Part shown: positions 25,358 through 33,174 of the stretch, in pieces
Layout: each line of letters starts with the position of its first letter
Numbering within the stretch: the stretch's first letter is position 1
NCBI GenBank assembly: GCA_964251665.1
Contig: CAXUKO010000008.1
Span: 186,001 to 250,000 of the forward strand
Source: JBBQLG01 sp964251665
Lineage (GTDB): Bacteria > Bacteroidota > Bacteroidia > Cytophagales > Spirosomataceae
Length of the DNA: 64,000 bases
Reading direction: 5' to 3'
Position numbers and translations under genes: made by a program
Notes under the pieces: generated by a model
Told to the model about the DNA's origin: nothing
The model's database searches: none
The model's input: only the letters and a program-made list of their open reading frames with translations

Positions 25358-26140
25358 CTATTTTTCCTGTGTATAAGCGCTCATATCCGGCCGTTTAAAG
25401 TCGGTGAAAACTTCGCCCGGTAATTTGTCAAAGACCATAATATCGGTAAGATGACGTGGTCCCCGTTCGCCCGCCAGCAGAATCTGACCATGTTTCTGAT
25501 AATCGGTCCAGGGCAGTGTAAAACCGGGCTTCTCATCCGAAAACTTGGGATAATACGACCATTGCGACACCAGATGTGACGTTTTATCTACCCAAATTTT
25601 GTATTTATTGTCCGGCGTAACACCTACGCCCTTAAACGTCATCTGAAGTACATCGGCAGGTTTACCGGTCTCCATATTCTCTTCGCCGATGGACTTAATC
25701 GTAACGCCCGAATCTTTAAGTTTAAAGGGCATCAGGAGCCAGTACGAGTCATTAATCCAGTTGGCTTTGCCCTGTTTCACAAACTTAGTAACGGTATCGG
25801 GGTTCGTTTCTTCCTTGCCATTGCGGAATACGCGGCCTTTTTCGGTATTGATATTCAGCAGCACGGTTTGATCGTTACGGAGGTTATCAACTCGCACGTT
25901 TCCCTTAAACTTGTCCCAGACTAACTTCCGGACGCCCATAAAATTCCAGGCGATGATGTGCGTCTTATCCCATGCTTTGCGGCCACCCATCGCGTTCATC
26001 ACTTCGTCGGCAATTTGCACAGCGCGGGCATCCGAACCGGCCGCATCGAAATCGGGTGCTGCCGGATTTTTGGATTTCTGGGCGACAGCCGCCGAAGCCA
26101 GCGTTATCAGCGCAAGTACACAGAATAATAGTCGTTTCAT
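25358..26140 (-). CDS. Secreted protein, LolA/outer-membrane-sorting-like fold
   Basis: ATG at 26138-26140 gives a signal peptide (MKRLLFCVLALITLASAAVA, cut before QKSK) and 260 residues. The mature part has alternating beta strands with IIAWNFMGVRKLVWDKFKGN, GKEETNPDTVTKF and YKIWVDKTSHLVSQWSYYPK, the pattern of Bacteroidota proteins related to lipoprotein-sorting LolA-like folds. It is exported to the periplasm. Function is unknown. The same direction and 69-nt gap suggest co-transcription with hemH. Confidence 0.75.
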   Translation of the reverse strand: MKRLLFCVLALITLASAAVAQKSKNPAAPDFDAAGSDARAVQIADEVMNAMGGRKAWDKTHIIAWNFMGVRKLVWDKFKGNVRVDNLRNDQTVLLNINTEKGRVFRNGKEETNPDTVTKFVKQGKANWINDSYWLLMPFKLKDSGVTIKSIGEENMETGKPADVLQMTFKGVGVTPDNKYKIWVDKTSHLVSQWSYYPKFSDEKPGFTLPWTDYQKHGQILLAGERGPRHLTDIMVFDKLPGEVFTDFKRPDMSAYTQEK

Positions 26141-26231
26141 AAGCGTGTGAATTGTGAGAAACAAAGATGAAACAAATGTACGAGCCGACCATTTATCGAA
26201 CTAATCTATGCAATTTAGTTCTTGATAGAGT

Positions 26232-26298
26232 GTGTATCCCAGATGCCCACGTCTGGTAGGTCCGGTAAAAGAACCAGACGTGGGCGTCTGGGATACAC
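26232..26298. repeat. Dispersed hairpin element, copy A
   Basis: Arms 26232-26257 and 26273-26298 pair over 26 bp with a single T-G wobble around a 15-nt loop. Each arm contains a smaller palindrome, CCAGA-GCCCACGTCTGG. The same arm occurs at 47909 and 61948. The right arm ends 3 nt before the oxyR ATG at 26302, so the stem covers the usual ribosome-binding position. Confidence 0.9.
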
Positions 26299-26301
26299 GC
26301 A

Positions 26302-27288
26302 ATGACCCTTTCTCAACTCGATTACATTGTTGCTGTTGACACGTACCGGCATTTCGCTACGGCGGCCGAAACCTGCCATGTAACGCAGCCGACGCTCAGT
26401 ATGCAGATTCAGAAACTGGAGGAAGATCTGGGTGTGCTTATCTTCGACCGGTCCAAGCAACCCGTCGTCCCCACCGAAACCGGTCAGGCAATCTTACTAC
26501 AGGCGCGGGAAGTGTTGCAGGCCGCCCGGCGTATTCCCGAACTGGTGAAAGAATCACGTGACGATGTCAGCGGTGACCTGCGCATTGGCATTATTCCTAC
26601 CCTGGCGCCTTACCTGCTGCCGTATTTTATCGGCGCCTTCATGGAAAAATACGCAGCCATATCGGTGCAGATTCAGGAACTGACGACGGAGCAGATTATG
26701 GAGCGGCTGAAAAAAGGCCTGATCGATGTGGGTATCGTCGTGACGCCCCTTCAGGAAGCCGGGCTGACCGAAGTACCCTTATTCTACGAACCGTTCATGG
26801 TCTACACCGCCGATTCGCATGTGTTGTTCAACAAAGCCGTTATCGCCACCGATGATCTGGTGACCGATGGGCTGTGGTTATTGACCGAAGGCCATTGTTT
26901 CCGGCGGCAGGTGGCTAATCTATGCGGCAGCGACCGGGGCAGTAGCCCGCAACGGACAAAAGGTGATGAATCGGTACCGCAACAGGTTGTACGGCAACCG
27001 CTCCGTTATGAGACCGGCTCACTCGAGACCCTGATTAAACTGATTGACAAGCAGGACGGCTTTACCCTGCTGCCTTACCTCGCCACGCTTGACCTGGACG
27101 AAACACGTCAGGCCCGCATCCGGCCGTTCGAGTCGCCCCAGCCGGTGCGCGAAGTAAGTCTGGTGATTCACCGCAGCTTTCTGAAAAAGAAACTGATCGA
27201 TGCGCTGAAGACTGAAATTTTGGCACATATCCCCGCCGAACTGCTTACCAGCATGGGGCAGATTGTGGATGTGCCGACTGTTGGGTGA
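26302..27288 (+). CDS. oxyR: Hydrogen-peroxide-sensing LysR-type regulator OxyR
   Basis: OxyR turns on antioxidant genes when H2O2 oxidises its cysteines to a disulfide. The 328-residue product has a LysR helix-turn-helix at 1-60 (FATAAETCHVTQPTLSMQIQ) and an effector domain. The block TEGHCFRRQVANLC contains Cys199 and Cys208, the same numbers and spacing as the E. coli peroxidatic and resolving cysteines. It starts only 3 nt after the hairpin element at 26232-26298, and no separate Shine-Dalgarno site is visible. No catalase or peroxidase gene lies next to it. Confidence 0.95.
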   Translation: MTLSQLDYIVAVDTYRHFATAAETCHVTQPTLSMQIQKLEEDLGVLIFDRSKQPVVPTETGQAILLQAREVLQAARRIPELVKESRDDVSGDLRIGIIPTLAPYLLPYFIGAFMEKYAAISVQIQELTTEQIMERLKKGLIDVGIVVTPLQEAGLTEVPLFYEPFMVYTADSHVLFNKAVIATDDLVTDGLWLLTEGHCFRRQVANLCGSDRGSSPQRTKGDESVPQQVVRQPLRYETGSLETLIKLIDKQDGFTLLPYLATLDLDETRQARIRPFESPQPVREVSLVIHRSFLKKKLIDALKTEILAHIPAELLTSMGQIVDVPTVG

Positions 27289-27716
27289 AAAAGCCGGATA
27301 CAGTAGGCAGCGGGCTGTGACTACACCAACCGTTTATTCAATTCGCTAAGCCAGGCGGTATGAGCTGTTCCATTAATAGATTACTTGCGAAAGGCTCGTG
27401 TATGCACTACCCGGTCATACTAGGTAAACTAAACCAAAACTGGTTGACAATCAAAGAAAAATGGTTTAGTGAATTTGCTTACAATAACATGTTGGGTGAA
27501 ATGTACAAGTGGTGCTTACAAGGAAGCGTCTCGGCGACAGGTTGCAGGCCGCAGAGGTTAAGTTTGGGCTTCCATTTCCGGGTTTCGGCTGACAGGCCGC
27601 ACGTTCAAGAGGTCAGGCTTTTGCTCGTTTGTAGGGTAGAGTGTGACAAAATGAACGCCCCGGTTAGGCAGGTCTGACGCTCATTAGGGCAATTGCCACT
27701 GACAGTCAACCACCTA
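27289..27716. other. Non-coding left flank of the cargo island
   Basis: In 428 bases there is no supported gene; a 105-codon frame at 27360-27677 has odd composition. Two copies of the recurring 33-nt motif lie at 27531-27562 and 27584-27618 (each with CGGC-GACAGG, a GC-rich middle, and GAGGT-A). GTTAGGC at 27663-27669 is a perfect GTTRRRY core site of integron cassettes. Confidence 0.6.
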
Positions 27717-28124
27717 TCAATCGTTGTTGGAAATTAGTGTAATCGGATAATGCGGGAACTTAGTGTCGTCAGATACGACGGTAAAACCTGTACTCGCTCC
27801 CTGAGCGATAATGATGCGGTCGAACTGGTCACGATGGTCTTTCATCAACTGAAGCTCATAAAAACGCTGGGCGTGTTCAGCCGTAATAGCCAACACCTGA
27901 ACCTGCAAATCACTCAATGCTTGAGCGATAAAAGTAGCCACTGGAGCGGTAGCTTTAATCTCTTTGGGTTTAGACTCGACAAGCTGTGCAATCTCAATCA
28001 GCGAAATCGCACTAAGGTATTTGGGGCTGTTACCGTCGATGATTCGCCTTATTTTCGGGCTATTTTTTTCAGGATTCCCATACGCATTCAGAAAAATGTG
28101 TGTGTCAAGCAAATAACTTTTCAT
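27717..28124 (-). CDS. PIN-domain toxin (VapC-like ribonuclease)
   Basis: The 135-residue product is a PIN-fold nuclease with the acidic metal site visible: Asp7 (SYLLDTHIFL), Glu44 (ISLIEIAQL), Asp102 (FDRIIIAQ) and Asp119/Asp120 (VVSDDTKF). VapC toxins cut RNA to stop growth when free of antitoxin. Its ATG overlaps the stop of the upstream antitoxin gene by 4 nt. It is on the minus strand in a cargo island. Confidence 0.9.
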   Translation of the reverse strand: MKSYLLDTHIFLNAYGNPEKNSPKIRRIIDGNSPKYLSAISLIEIAQLVESKPKEIKATAPVATFIAQALSDLQVQVLAITAEHAQRFYELQLMKDHRDQFDRIIIAQGASTGFTVVSDDTKFPHYPITLISNND

Positions 28125-28267
28125 CCCTTCAAATCGTCATCAAACAAGGTATCTGACATGAAAAGTACATTTCTACCTGTGCCTTGCTTGACTTTGGGTT
28201 TTCCATCAGGCTTTTTAGTAGGCGTAGGCTTGGTAGGCTGAGACGCAACTTTTGTGCTAGCTTTCAT
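28121..28267 (-). CDS. Antitoxin partner of the PIN toxin
   Basis: ATG at 28265-28267 gives 48 residues, MKASTKVASQPTKPTPTKK..., with a basic Pro/Lys-rich N terminus and an acidic/hydrophobic C terminus (NVLFMSDTLFDDDLKG) that could bind the toxin. A longer frame upstream adds 12 hydrophobic residues and runs across an operator-like repeat, so I reject it. It overlaps the toxin by 4 nt and has an inverted repeat 14 nt before its start. No antitoxin family was named with confidence. Confidence 0.7.
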   Translation of the reverse strand: MKASTKVASQPTKPTPTKKPDGKPKVKQGTGRNVLFMSDTLFDDDLKG

Positions 28268-28280
28268 AGTAAGAAGTTGG

Positions 28281-28304
28281 TTTGTTGTGTAAAAATACAA
28301 CAAA
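28281..28304. promoter_or_regulatory. Inverted repeat before the antitoxin start
   Basis: TTTGTTGT (28281-28288) and ACAACAAA (28297-28304) are perfect complements 8 bp apart. The position just before the antitoxin start fits an autoregulatory operator of a toxin-antitoxin pair. Confidence 0.5.
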
Positions 28305-28343
28305 AAGGCATCTAACTTAGTGCAACCGCTCCGCGTGGTCGGG

Positions 28344-28446
28344 TTACGGGCGACAGGCAGCAGGCCGCGAGGTCAGTGTTTTCAGCCCAACCAAACGAGG
28401 CCGAAAAGGCTCCTACGTCGCCATCGGGCCGTCGTTGGCGTTGGGT
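28344..28446 (+). repeat. attC-like site 1 with upstream 33-nt motif
   Basis: GCCCAAC (28385-28391, an RYYYAAC site) is closed by GTTGGGT (28440-28446, a GTTRRRY site). Inside, CAAACGA pairs with TCGTTG leaving one extra A on the left strand, and GGCC pairs with GGCC. A bulged base on the left arm is a hallmark of folded attC sites. The total is 62 nt. The recurring motif lies at 28344-28378, 6 nt before. The region 28305-28678 has no other supported gene; small frames on both strands at 28451-28652 appear to be repeat sequence. Confidence 0.65.
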
Positions 28447-28678
28447 GATTTCAACAAATGATGCTAATTCGGCGGGCCTCGTATGACAACGGGCACTTGG
28501 AAAATAGCCAAGCCGAGAGCGAATTTGGCGGGTTTAGTGTGTCAGCCGCGAACCGGGCGTTGAACAGGTTTTTGGGGTTGGGCGGCTCTCCTGTGACACG
28601 AGCCGCGTGGAGATTTGGCAAGCCCAAATTAACCATTTTCAAGGGTTTGTAATATAGATATGAAATAGCTTTAGAGGC

Positions 28679-29194
28679 ATGGAAAGCTTTGTTCTTTCAG
28701 AAAATACAGATCAATATAAGGCCTTGCTATGGCGACAATTTTACCACTCAGAAAAGGATAAATTTTTTGGTAGCAGAAACAAACTAAAAACAATCTTTTG
28801 GATTGTCATGCCAGTATTGTTCTTTCTGGCATATTGGGGGAATGGAAGGGAGAACAATTTATTCGTGGCATGCTTTTTCAGCCTTAGGCTTCTTTTTACC
28901 ATACTGCTTCATTTTGTGAAACGAAGTGATCTAAAGAAAGAGATCGCTATTATTTCAGATAGTGTTCCTTATACCATTACACTAAGCGGTGAGGGAGTTA
29001 CGTATATGACGGCAAAGTCACTGACAGAATTAAAGTGGAGTTACTTTCTTGACTATGAAGAATTTGAAGGAAATTTTACTTTATACAAAGACAAGTTGAG
29101 AAAACGAATGATTTATCTGCCTTTGTCATTAGCTCCTAACAATGAATCCCTTATCAATTTGGTTCGTCAAAAAGTTAAAGCCAGAGAAACGTAA
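28679..29194 (+). CDS. YcxB-like membrane protein (cargo gene)
   Basis: The 171-residue product has an N-terminal Arg/Lys-rich start, two hydrophobic helices (about 40-55 IFWIVMPVLFFLAYW and 62-80) and a C-terminal soluble half with ITLSGEGVTYMTAKSLTELK, the YcxB-like domain seen in small membrane proteins. Function is unknown. It is A+T-rich compared with the flanking chromosome. It sits between attC-like site 1 and the motif at 29232, so it looks like one cassette. A possible promoter (TTTG ... TAGCTTTA) lies in the 45 nt before the start. Confidence 0.75.
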   Translation: MESFVLSENTDQYKALLWRQFYHSEKDKFFGSRNKLKTIFWIVMPVLFFLAYWGNGRENNLFVACFFSLRLLFTILLHFVKRSDLKKEIAIISDSVPYTITLSGEGVTYMTAKSLTELKWSYFLDYEEFEGNFTLYKDKLRKRMIYLPLSLAPNNESLINLVRQKVKARET

Positions 29195-29231
29195 AGGTGT
29201 TTTGGTAAGTTTAGCTTCGCCGGAGCTCGTT

Positions 29232-29293
29232 TTCCGCTGACAAGACGCACGTCCCGAAGGACACTGTTGGATAGGCCAGAGCGATAGCCCAAC
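29232..29293 (+). repeat. Third intergenic copy of the recurring motif with GCCCAAC
   Basis: The motif (CCGCTGACAAG-CGCACGTC-CGAAGGACA) spans 29232-29266, and GCCCAAC is at 29287-29293. Unlike sites at 28385 and 29946 no closing GTTGGGT follows. Another motif copy is at 29389-29421, and the next start (arr ATG 29443) overlaps GTTTAAT at 29438. The site may be degraded or rearranged. Confidence 0.45.
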
Positions 29294-29442
29294 GGACAAA
29301 AACGTACCTGATTTTGGCTTATTTTGTGCTCACCATCAGCTTTTCGCGGTCATTGATGGCGGGTCGGTGTAGTGATTAAGTGCCAGCGTTCGGGTGATAG
29401 ACCGCACCTTAGTGGTCATTGCAACTCAAAACTTAGCGTTTA

Positions 29443-29871
29443 ATGACGGACAATAAAACTATCGAATTTAATAAGATTGATCGTTTAGAAAATGGTCCCT
29501 TTTATCACGGGACAAAAGCAGATTTGCAGGTTGGTGATTTTCTGACAGCCGGGTTTAAGTCGAATTACAAACCCGAAGTCATGATGAATCATATCTACTT
29601 TACAGCCTTAGTCAATGGCGCGGGACTTGCTGCGGCCCTGGCAAAAGGCGATGGACGTGAACGTGTTTATATTGTTGAACCGATGGGACACTTTGAAAAT
29701 GATCCGAACGTCACAGATAAAAAGTTTCCGGGCAATCCCACACGCTCATATCGCAGCCAGGCCCCGTTGAAAATCGTCGGTGAAGTTACAGATTGGGTGA
29801 AATTAACACCTGAGGAGTTGCAGGAGTGGCACAAAAAGCTGGCTAATATCAAAGGAGAAATCATTAATTAA
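29443..29871 (+). CDS. arr: Rifampin ADP-ribosyltransferase (Arr)
   Basis: Arr uses NAD+ to add ADP-ribose to rifampin, giving resistance; some homologues have other targets. The 142 residues match the family length. It is recognised from GPFYHGTKADLQVGD (with the His of the H-Y-D triad), SNYKPEVMMNHIYFTALVNG, GRERVYIVEP and NPTRSYRSQAPLKIVGEVTD. The acidic end EELQEWHKKL is usual. In Proteobacteria such genes ride in integron cassettes, and here arr lies between attC-like sequences at 29232-29293 and 29946-30032. Confidence 0.93.
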   Translation: MTDNKTIEFNKIDRLENGPFYHGTKADLQVGDFLTAGFKSNYKPEVMMNHIYFTALVNGAGLAAALAKGDGRERVYIVEPMGHFENDPNVTDKKFPGNPTRSYRSQAPLKIVGEVTDWVKLTPEELQEWHKKLANIKGEIIN

Positions 29872-29907
29872 TCTTCTGATGGCCAAACCTTTCCACATGA
29901 TGTCGTC

Positions 29908-30032
29908 TCAGGCGACAAGTTGTACGTCTCGAAGTCAAGCGTTTAGCCCAACCCGCTAAGTGTGTAAAGGCGGCAGATCTGACCGTTGTTCCCTGTAGCT
30001 GGCAAAGCCATCCATGGTCAGGGTCGTTGGGT
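29908..30032 (+). repeat. attC-like site 3 with upstream 33-nt motif
   Basis: The motif lies at 29908-29940. GCCCAAC (29946-29952) and GTTGGGT (30026-30032) close an 87-nt hairpin. Next to them CCGCT pairs with AGGG, leaving a bulged G on the left arm. This ends the cassette of arr. The rhlE terminator begins 13 nt later. Confidence 0.6.
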
Positions 30033-30044
30033 AAAAAAGGACGA

Positions 30045-30097
30045 CACAATGCTAAAAGCCGCGCTCAGCTTCTGCTGGCGCGGCTTTTAGCATTGTG
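30045..30097. terminator. 20-bp terminator hairpin of rhlE
   Basis: Arms 30045-30064 and 30078-30097 are perfectly complementary; the 13-nt loop itself pairs CAGC with GCTG. It lies 25 nt after the rhlE stop (minus strand) and can also stop transcripts from the cargo island. Confidence 0.85.
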
Positions 30098-30121
30098 CGT
30101 GTATGGTTAACCGCAGTTACC

Positions 30122-31540
30122 TTAATCGCGTTTCGAGCGGTCATTGTCATACCGGCGATTGCCACCGCTATTACCACCCCGCAACGAATTGCTGCCCCGG
30201 CTGCTGAATGAGCCACCGGAGTTGTTGGTTTCGTTACTACGGCTGTTATTGCCGTTGCTGCTGACCCGTTCGACCGGGCGTCCGCCTTCACCAGCGGCCC
30301 GTGGACCTCCCTGACGTTGTGGCCGTCCGCTCGTGTTGCGGTCTCCCGCCGGGCGCTGACCACGTTGCTGCATCTTCGGCGCGGGCATATACACCAGGTT
30401 CTGGATATGGTAAGGATGATCCTTTACCACCGGAATCGGATTGGTAATCAACTTGTTAATGTCGCGCAGGTATTCCTGCTCTTCGGGTTCGCAGAACGAA
30501 ATCGCCATGCCTTCGTGACCCGCCCGACCCGTCCGGCCAATGCGGTGAACGTAGGTTTCGGGGATGTTAGGCAATTCGTAGTTAATCACGTGCGACAATT
30601 CATCGATGTCGATGCCACGAGCCGCAATATCGGTAGCGACCAGCACCCGTGTCTGCCGCGTTTTAAAGTTGCTTAACGCACGCTGCCGGGCATTTTGTGA
30701 CTTGTTGCCGTGAATGGCTTCGGCTGTAACGCCGGCCTGAAGGAGGTCTTTTACCACCTTGTCGGCCCCGTGTTTGGTACGGGTAAAGACCAGCGCCGTT
30801 TCCATGTTCTTATCATTCAGAAGCATCGTCAACAGTTTCCGCTTGTTATCTTTTTCCACGAAATACATCGATTGCTCGATCGTTTCGGCGGTCGATGAAA
30901 CCGGCGTTACTTCTACCCGCAGGGGGCGGGTCAGAATGGTATCGGCCAGTTTGGTGATTTCGGGCGGCATGGTTGCCGAGAAAAACAGCGACTGGCGTTC
31001 GGCGGGCAATTTGGCAATGACCTTTTTTACATCATGTACAAAGCCCATATCGAGCATCCGGTCGGCTTCGTCGAGTACAAAAAACTCGATGCTATTGAGG
31101 TTAATGAACCGCTGGTTCATCAAATCCAGCAGGCGGCCGGGGGTAGCAATCAGCACATCGACACCACTACGCAAGGTATTAACCTGGCTGTGTTGCGATA
31201 CACCACCGAAAATTACGGTATGTTTCAGTTTCAGATTCCGGCCGTAGGCAGCAAAGCTTTCGTCGATCTGAATGGCTAATTCGCGGGTTGGCGTCAGAAT
31301 CAGAGCGCGAATTGGTGTTTGACCGCGCTGGGGCTGCCGTTTCGGGTCGGCCATCAACTGAAGCATTGGAATGGCAAAAGCGGCTGTTTTGCCGGTGCCG
31401 GTCTGGGCGCAGCCGAGCAAATCGCGGCCGTCTAAAATAATAGGAATCGCCTGTGCCTGAATGGGCGTGGGGATGGTGTAGCCTTCGGTGTTGAGCGCAG
31501 ATAAAATCGGCTCAATGAGGCCTAATTCGTTGAATGACAT
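30122..31540 (-). CDS. rhlE: DEAD-box RNA helicase (RhlE type)
   Basis: The 472-residue product unwinds RNA in ribosome assembly or mRNA decay, often in the cold. Motifs: Walker A AQTGTGKT at 45-52, PTRELA near 84-89, TPGR at 133-136, DEAD at 157-160, SAT at 188-190, and HRIGRTGRAG in the second RecA domain. After residue 375 a Gly/Arg/Asn/Ser-rich low-complexity tail begins (GGSFSSRGSNSLRGGNSGGN), a usual RNA-binding tail. A strong promoter box lies 32 nt before the ATG. Confidence 0.96.
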   Translation of the reverse strand: MSFNELGLIEPILSALNTEGYTIPTPIQAQAIPIILDGRDLLGCAQTGTGKTAAFAIPMLQLMADPKRQPQRGQTPIRALILTPTRELAIQIDESFAAYGRNLKLKHTVIFGGVSQHSQVNTLRSGVDVLIATPGRLLDLMNQRFINLNSIEFFVLDEADRMLDMGFVHDVKKVIAKLPAERQSLFFSATMPPEITKLADTILTRPLRVEVTPVSSTAETIEQSMYFVEKDNKRKLLTMLLNDKNMETALVFTRTKHGADKVVKDLLQAGVTAEAIHGNKSQNARQRALSNFKTRQTRVLVATDIAARGIDIDELSHVINYELPNIPETYVHRIGRTGRAGHEGMAISFCEPEEQEYLRDINKLITNPIPVVKDHPYHIQNLVYMPAPKMQQRGQRPAGDRNTSGRPQRQGGPRAAGEGGRPVERVSSNGNNSRSNETNNSGGSFSSRGSNSLRGGNSGGNRRYDNDRSKRD

Positions 31541-31571
31541 CAGTTACTTTATAAAAATGAAGTCGCTGAGT

Positions 31572-31579
31572 CAAATGTA
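31572..31579 (-). promoter_or_regulatory. -7 promoter box of rhlE
   Basis: On the minus strand this reads TACATTTG, a full TAnnTTTG match, 32 nt before the ATG. No clear -33 box. Confidence 0.5.
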
Positions 31580-31771
31580 AGGCGTTCTGAATCAGCGGGT
31601 TGGTTGCGGTCGAATTATGGATGAGATAAGCTCTACACGACCGTCACTGTATAGAGAACACGAATCGGGCCAAATATAATTCCGTAGGGAGCGAGACGGG
31701 TCCATTGCCGGGCAATACTATTGGCAGTTAGCTCTGTTTTTTATAGGTTGCTCTATAACTCGATGCTAACA

Positions 31772-33127
31772 ATGAAAAACCCTGTTCTACTTCTCGTCTG
31801 CCTGATAGCGGCAACAATAGTACACGCTCAACAACTACCCACTGTCCGAACCGGTCAGGAGCGTATCAAACTGTACATAAATGGCGAACAGACCGGATTT
31901 GGCGGTATCAATCGGCTGCCGGCTGCGTTTGATTACGGATTCGAGATAGTTGGAGCCGGTATGCCGATGGCGGTTGTGTCGGAGAGCGATTCCATTTCGT
32001 TTATGCTTCAGATCGGCCAGAAAACCAGGTTTCGGATCATTCGGGAAAAGAATCGGGATACGGTTGCCTGTACCTTTTACGGAATTGCCAGGAAAGCCGT
32101 TTTCACCCAGGCCTATAAGCAGGCTTATGAGGGTAAAAGCGCCGTCGAGATTCCTGATGTGTATGAGCTGGTCAATGTGCTGATCGCGTTAACACCCAGC
32201 GGGCAGACGCAGGCCGGGCTTGTTGACAAAAATACCGGGTACTACCGGCAGGTGATGGCGTACTTTAAACCGTATCTGAACCACCCGGCGGTAACGCGAA
32301 TTGACTCACTGCTCAAAGCCAATCAGTATTACCCCATCAAAATGGATAGCTATGCCTATCAATTTCAGGGCGATGCTTTACAAAAGAGTTCGGTATTTGA
32401 TCGGATAAGCTGGGGCGAGGAAAACACCCTGACAAAGCACATTCCGCTGCTTGTCGATTTTGCCCAAAAGTCTGGTTTTAAGGCTTTTTACCGGAAGCAC
32501 CAACCGTACTACACCAACCTGATTCAGGGATTCAGGCAAACAATCGACCTGGCTTCCATGAAACAGTGGCTTGATAAGCAGTTTCCCACAACCCGGTATA
32601 ATTGCCTGAAAATAGTGATGTCACCGTTGGTAGGAGCTAATCAGTCGGCGAACTGGTTCGAGGATAACGGTTTTCGGGAAGCACAGGCCCATATCGACGT
32701 GCCCGTGTCAACATCAGCCGGGACCGGCGTGGAACGGGCGCGACGGCAGGAAAATACGTTTACCGAACTGAATCATGCGTATGAGAACCCGGAATCAGAC
32801 AAGTACGGTAAGGAAGTAAATGCGGCTTTTGGGGATATGAGCAAGTGGACCGCAGGCAAGGCGTCGGCATCCTACCAAAACGCATTTTCGTGCTTTCAGG
32901 AGTATATGAACTGGGGATTAGTGACCCTGTATCATGCCGATCATATCACAGGTGCCGACTTCGACGTGCTCCGTAAATCAGTCGAAGACAGAATGGTAAA
33001 CCGGCGGGGGTTCGCCAAATTCCGGGAATTTGATCAGGAATTGCTCCGACTATACCAGCAACGTAAACCTTCTGAAACCGTCGCAGATTTGTATCCGGCT
33101 ATCCTGGCCTGGGCCGAAAAGCAGTAG
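31772..33127 (+). CDS. Secreted DUF4932-type protein
   Basis: ATG 31772 gives MKNPVLLLVCLIAATIVHAQ, a good signal peptide, and 451 residues; ATG 31763 is an alternative. The mature part is like the DUF4932 family, Bacteroidota secreted proteins with a peptidase-like core. The segment ENTFTELNHAYENPESDKYG holds Glu and His in the place where these proteins have a metal-site-like motif. Hydrolase activity is possible but not shown. Confidence 0.75.
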   Translation: MKNPVLLLVCLIAATIVHAQQLPTVRTGQERIKLYINGEQTGFGGINRLPAAFDYGFEIVGAGMPMAVVSESDSISFMLQIGQKTRFRIIREKNRDTVACTFYGIARKAVFTQAYKQAYEGKSAVEIPDVYELVNVLIALTPSGQTQAGLVDKNTGYYRQVMAYFKPYLNHPAVTRIDSLLKANQYYPIKMDSYAYQFQGDALQKSSVFDRISWGEENTLTKHIPLLVDFAQKSGFKAFYRKHQPYYTNLIQGFRQTIDLASMKQWLDKQFPTTRYNCLKIVMSPLVGANQSANWFEDNGFREAQAHIDVPVSTSAGTGVERARRQENTFTELNHAYENPESDKYGKEVNAAFGDMSKWTAGKASASYQNAFSCFQEYMNWGLVTLYHADHITGADFDVLRKSVEDRMVNRRGFAKFREFDQELLRLYQQRKPSETVADLYPAILAWAEKQ

Positions 33128-33174
33128 TCTGGGTTTGTTTGCCTATTTTTAGCTGAACAAACCGCTCAAACTCC

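Noticed and set aside
27360..27677. 105-codon plus-strand frame before the cargo island
   Set aside because: No gene-like composition, and it covers two copies of the recurring motif, so it is non-coding repeat sequence.
28451..28652. Small frames on both strands next to attC-like site 1
   Set aside because: The segment looks like repeat DNA that happens to be open in two frames; no start signal or family.
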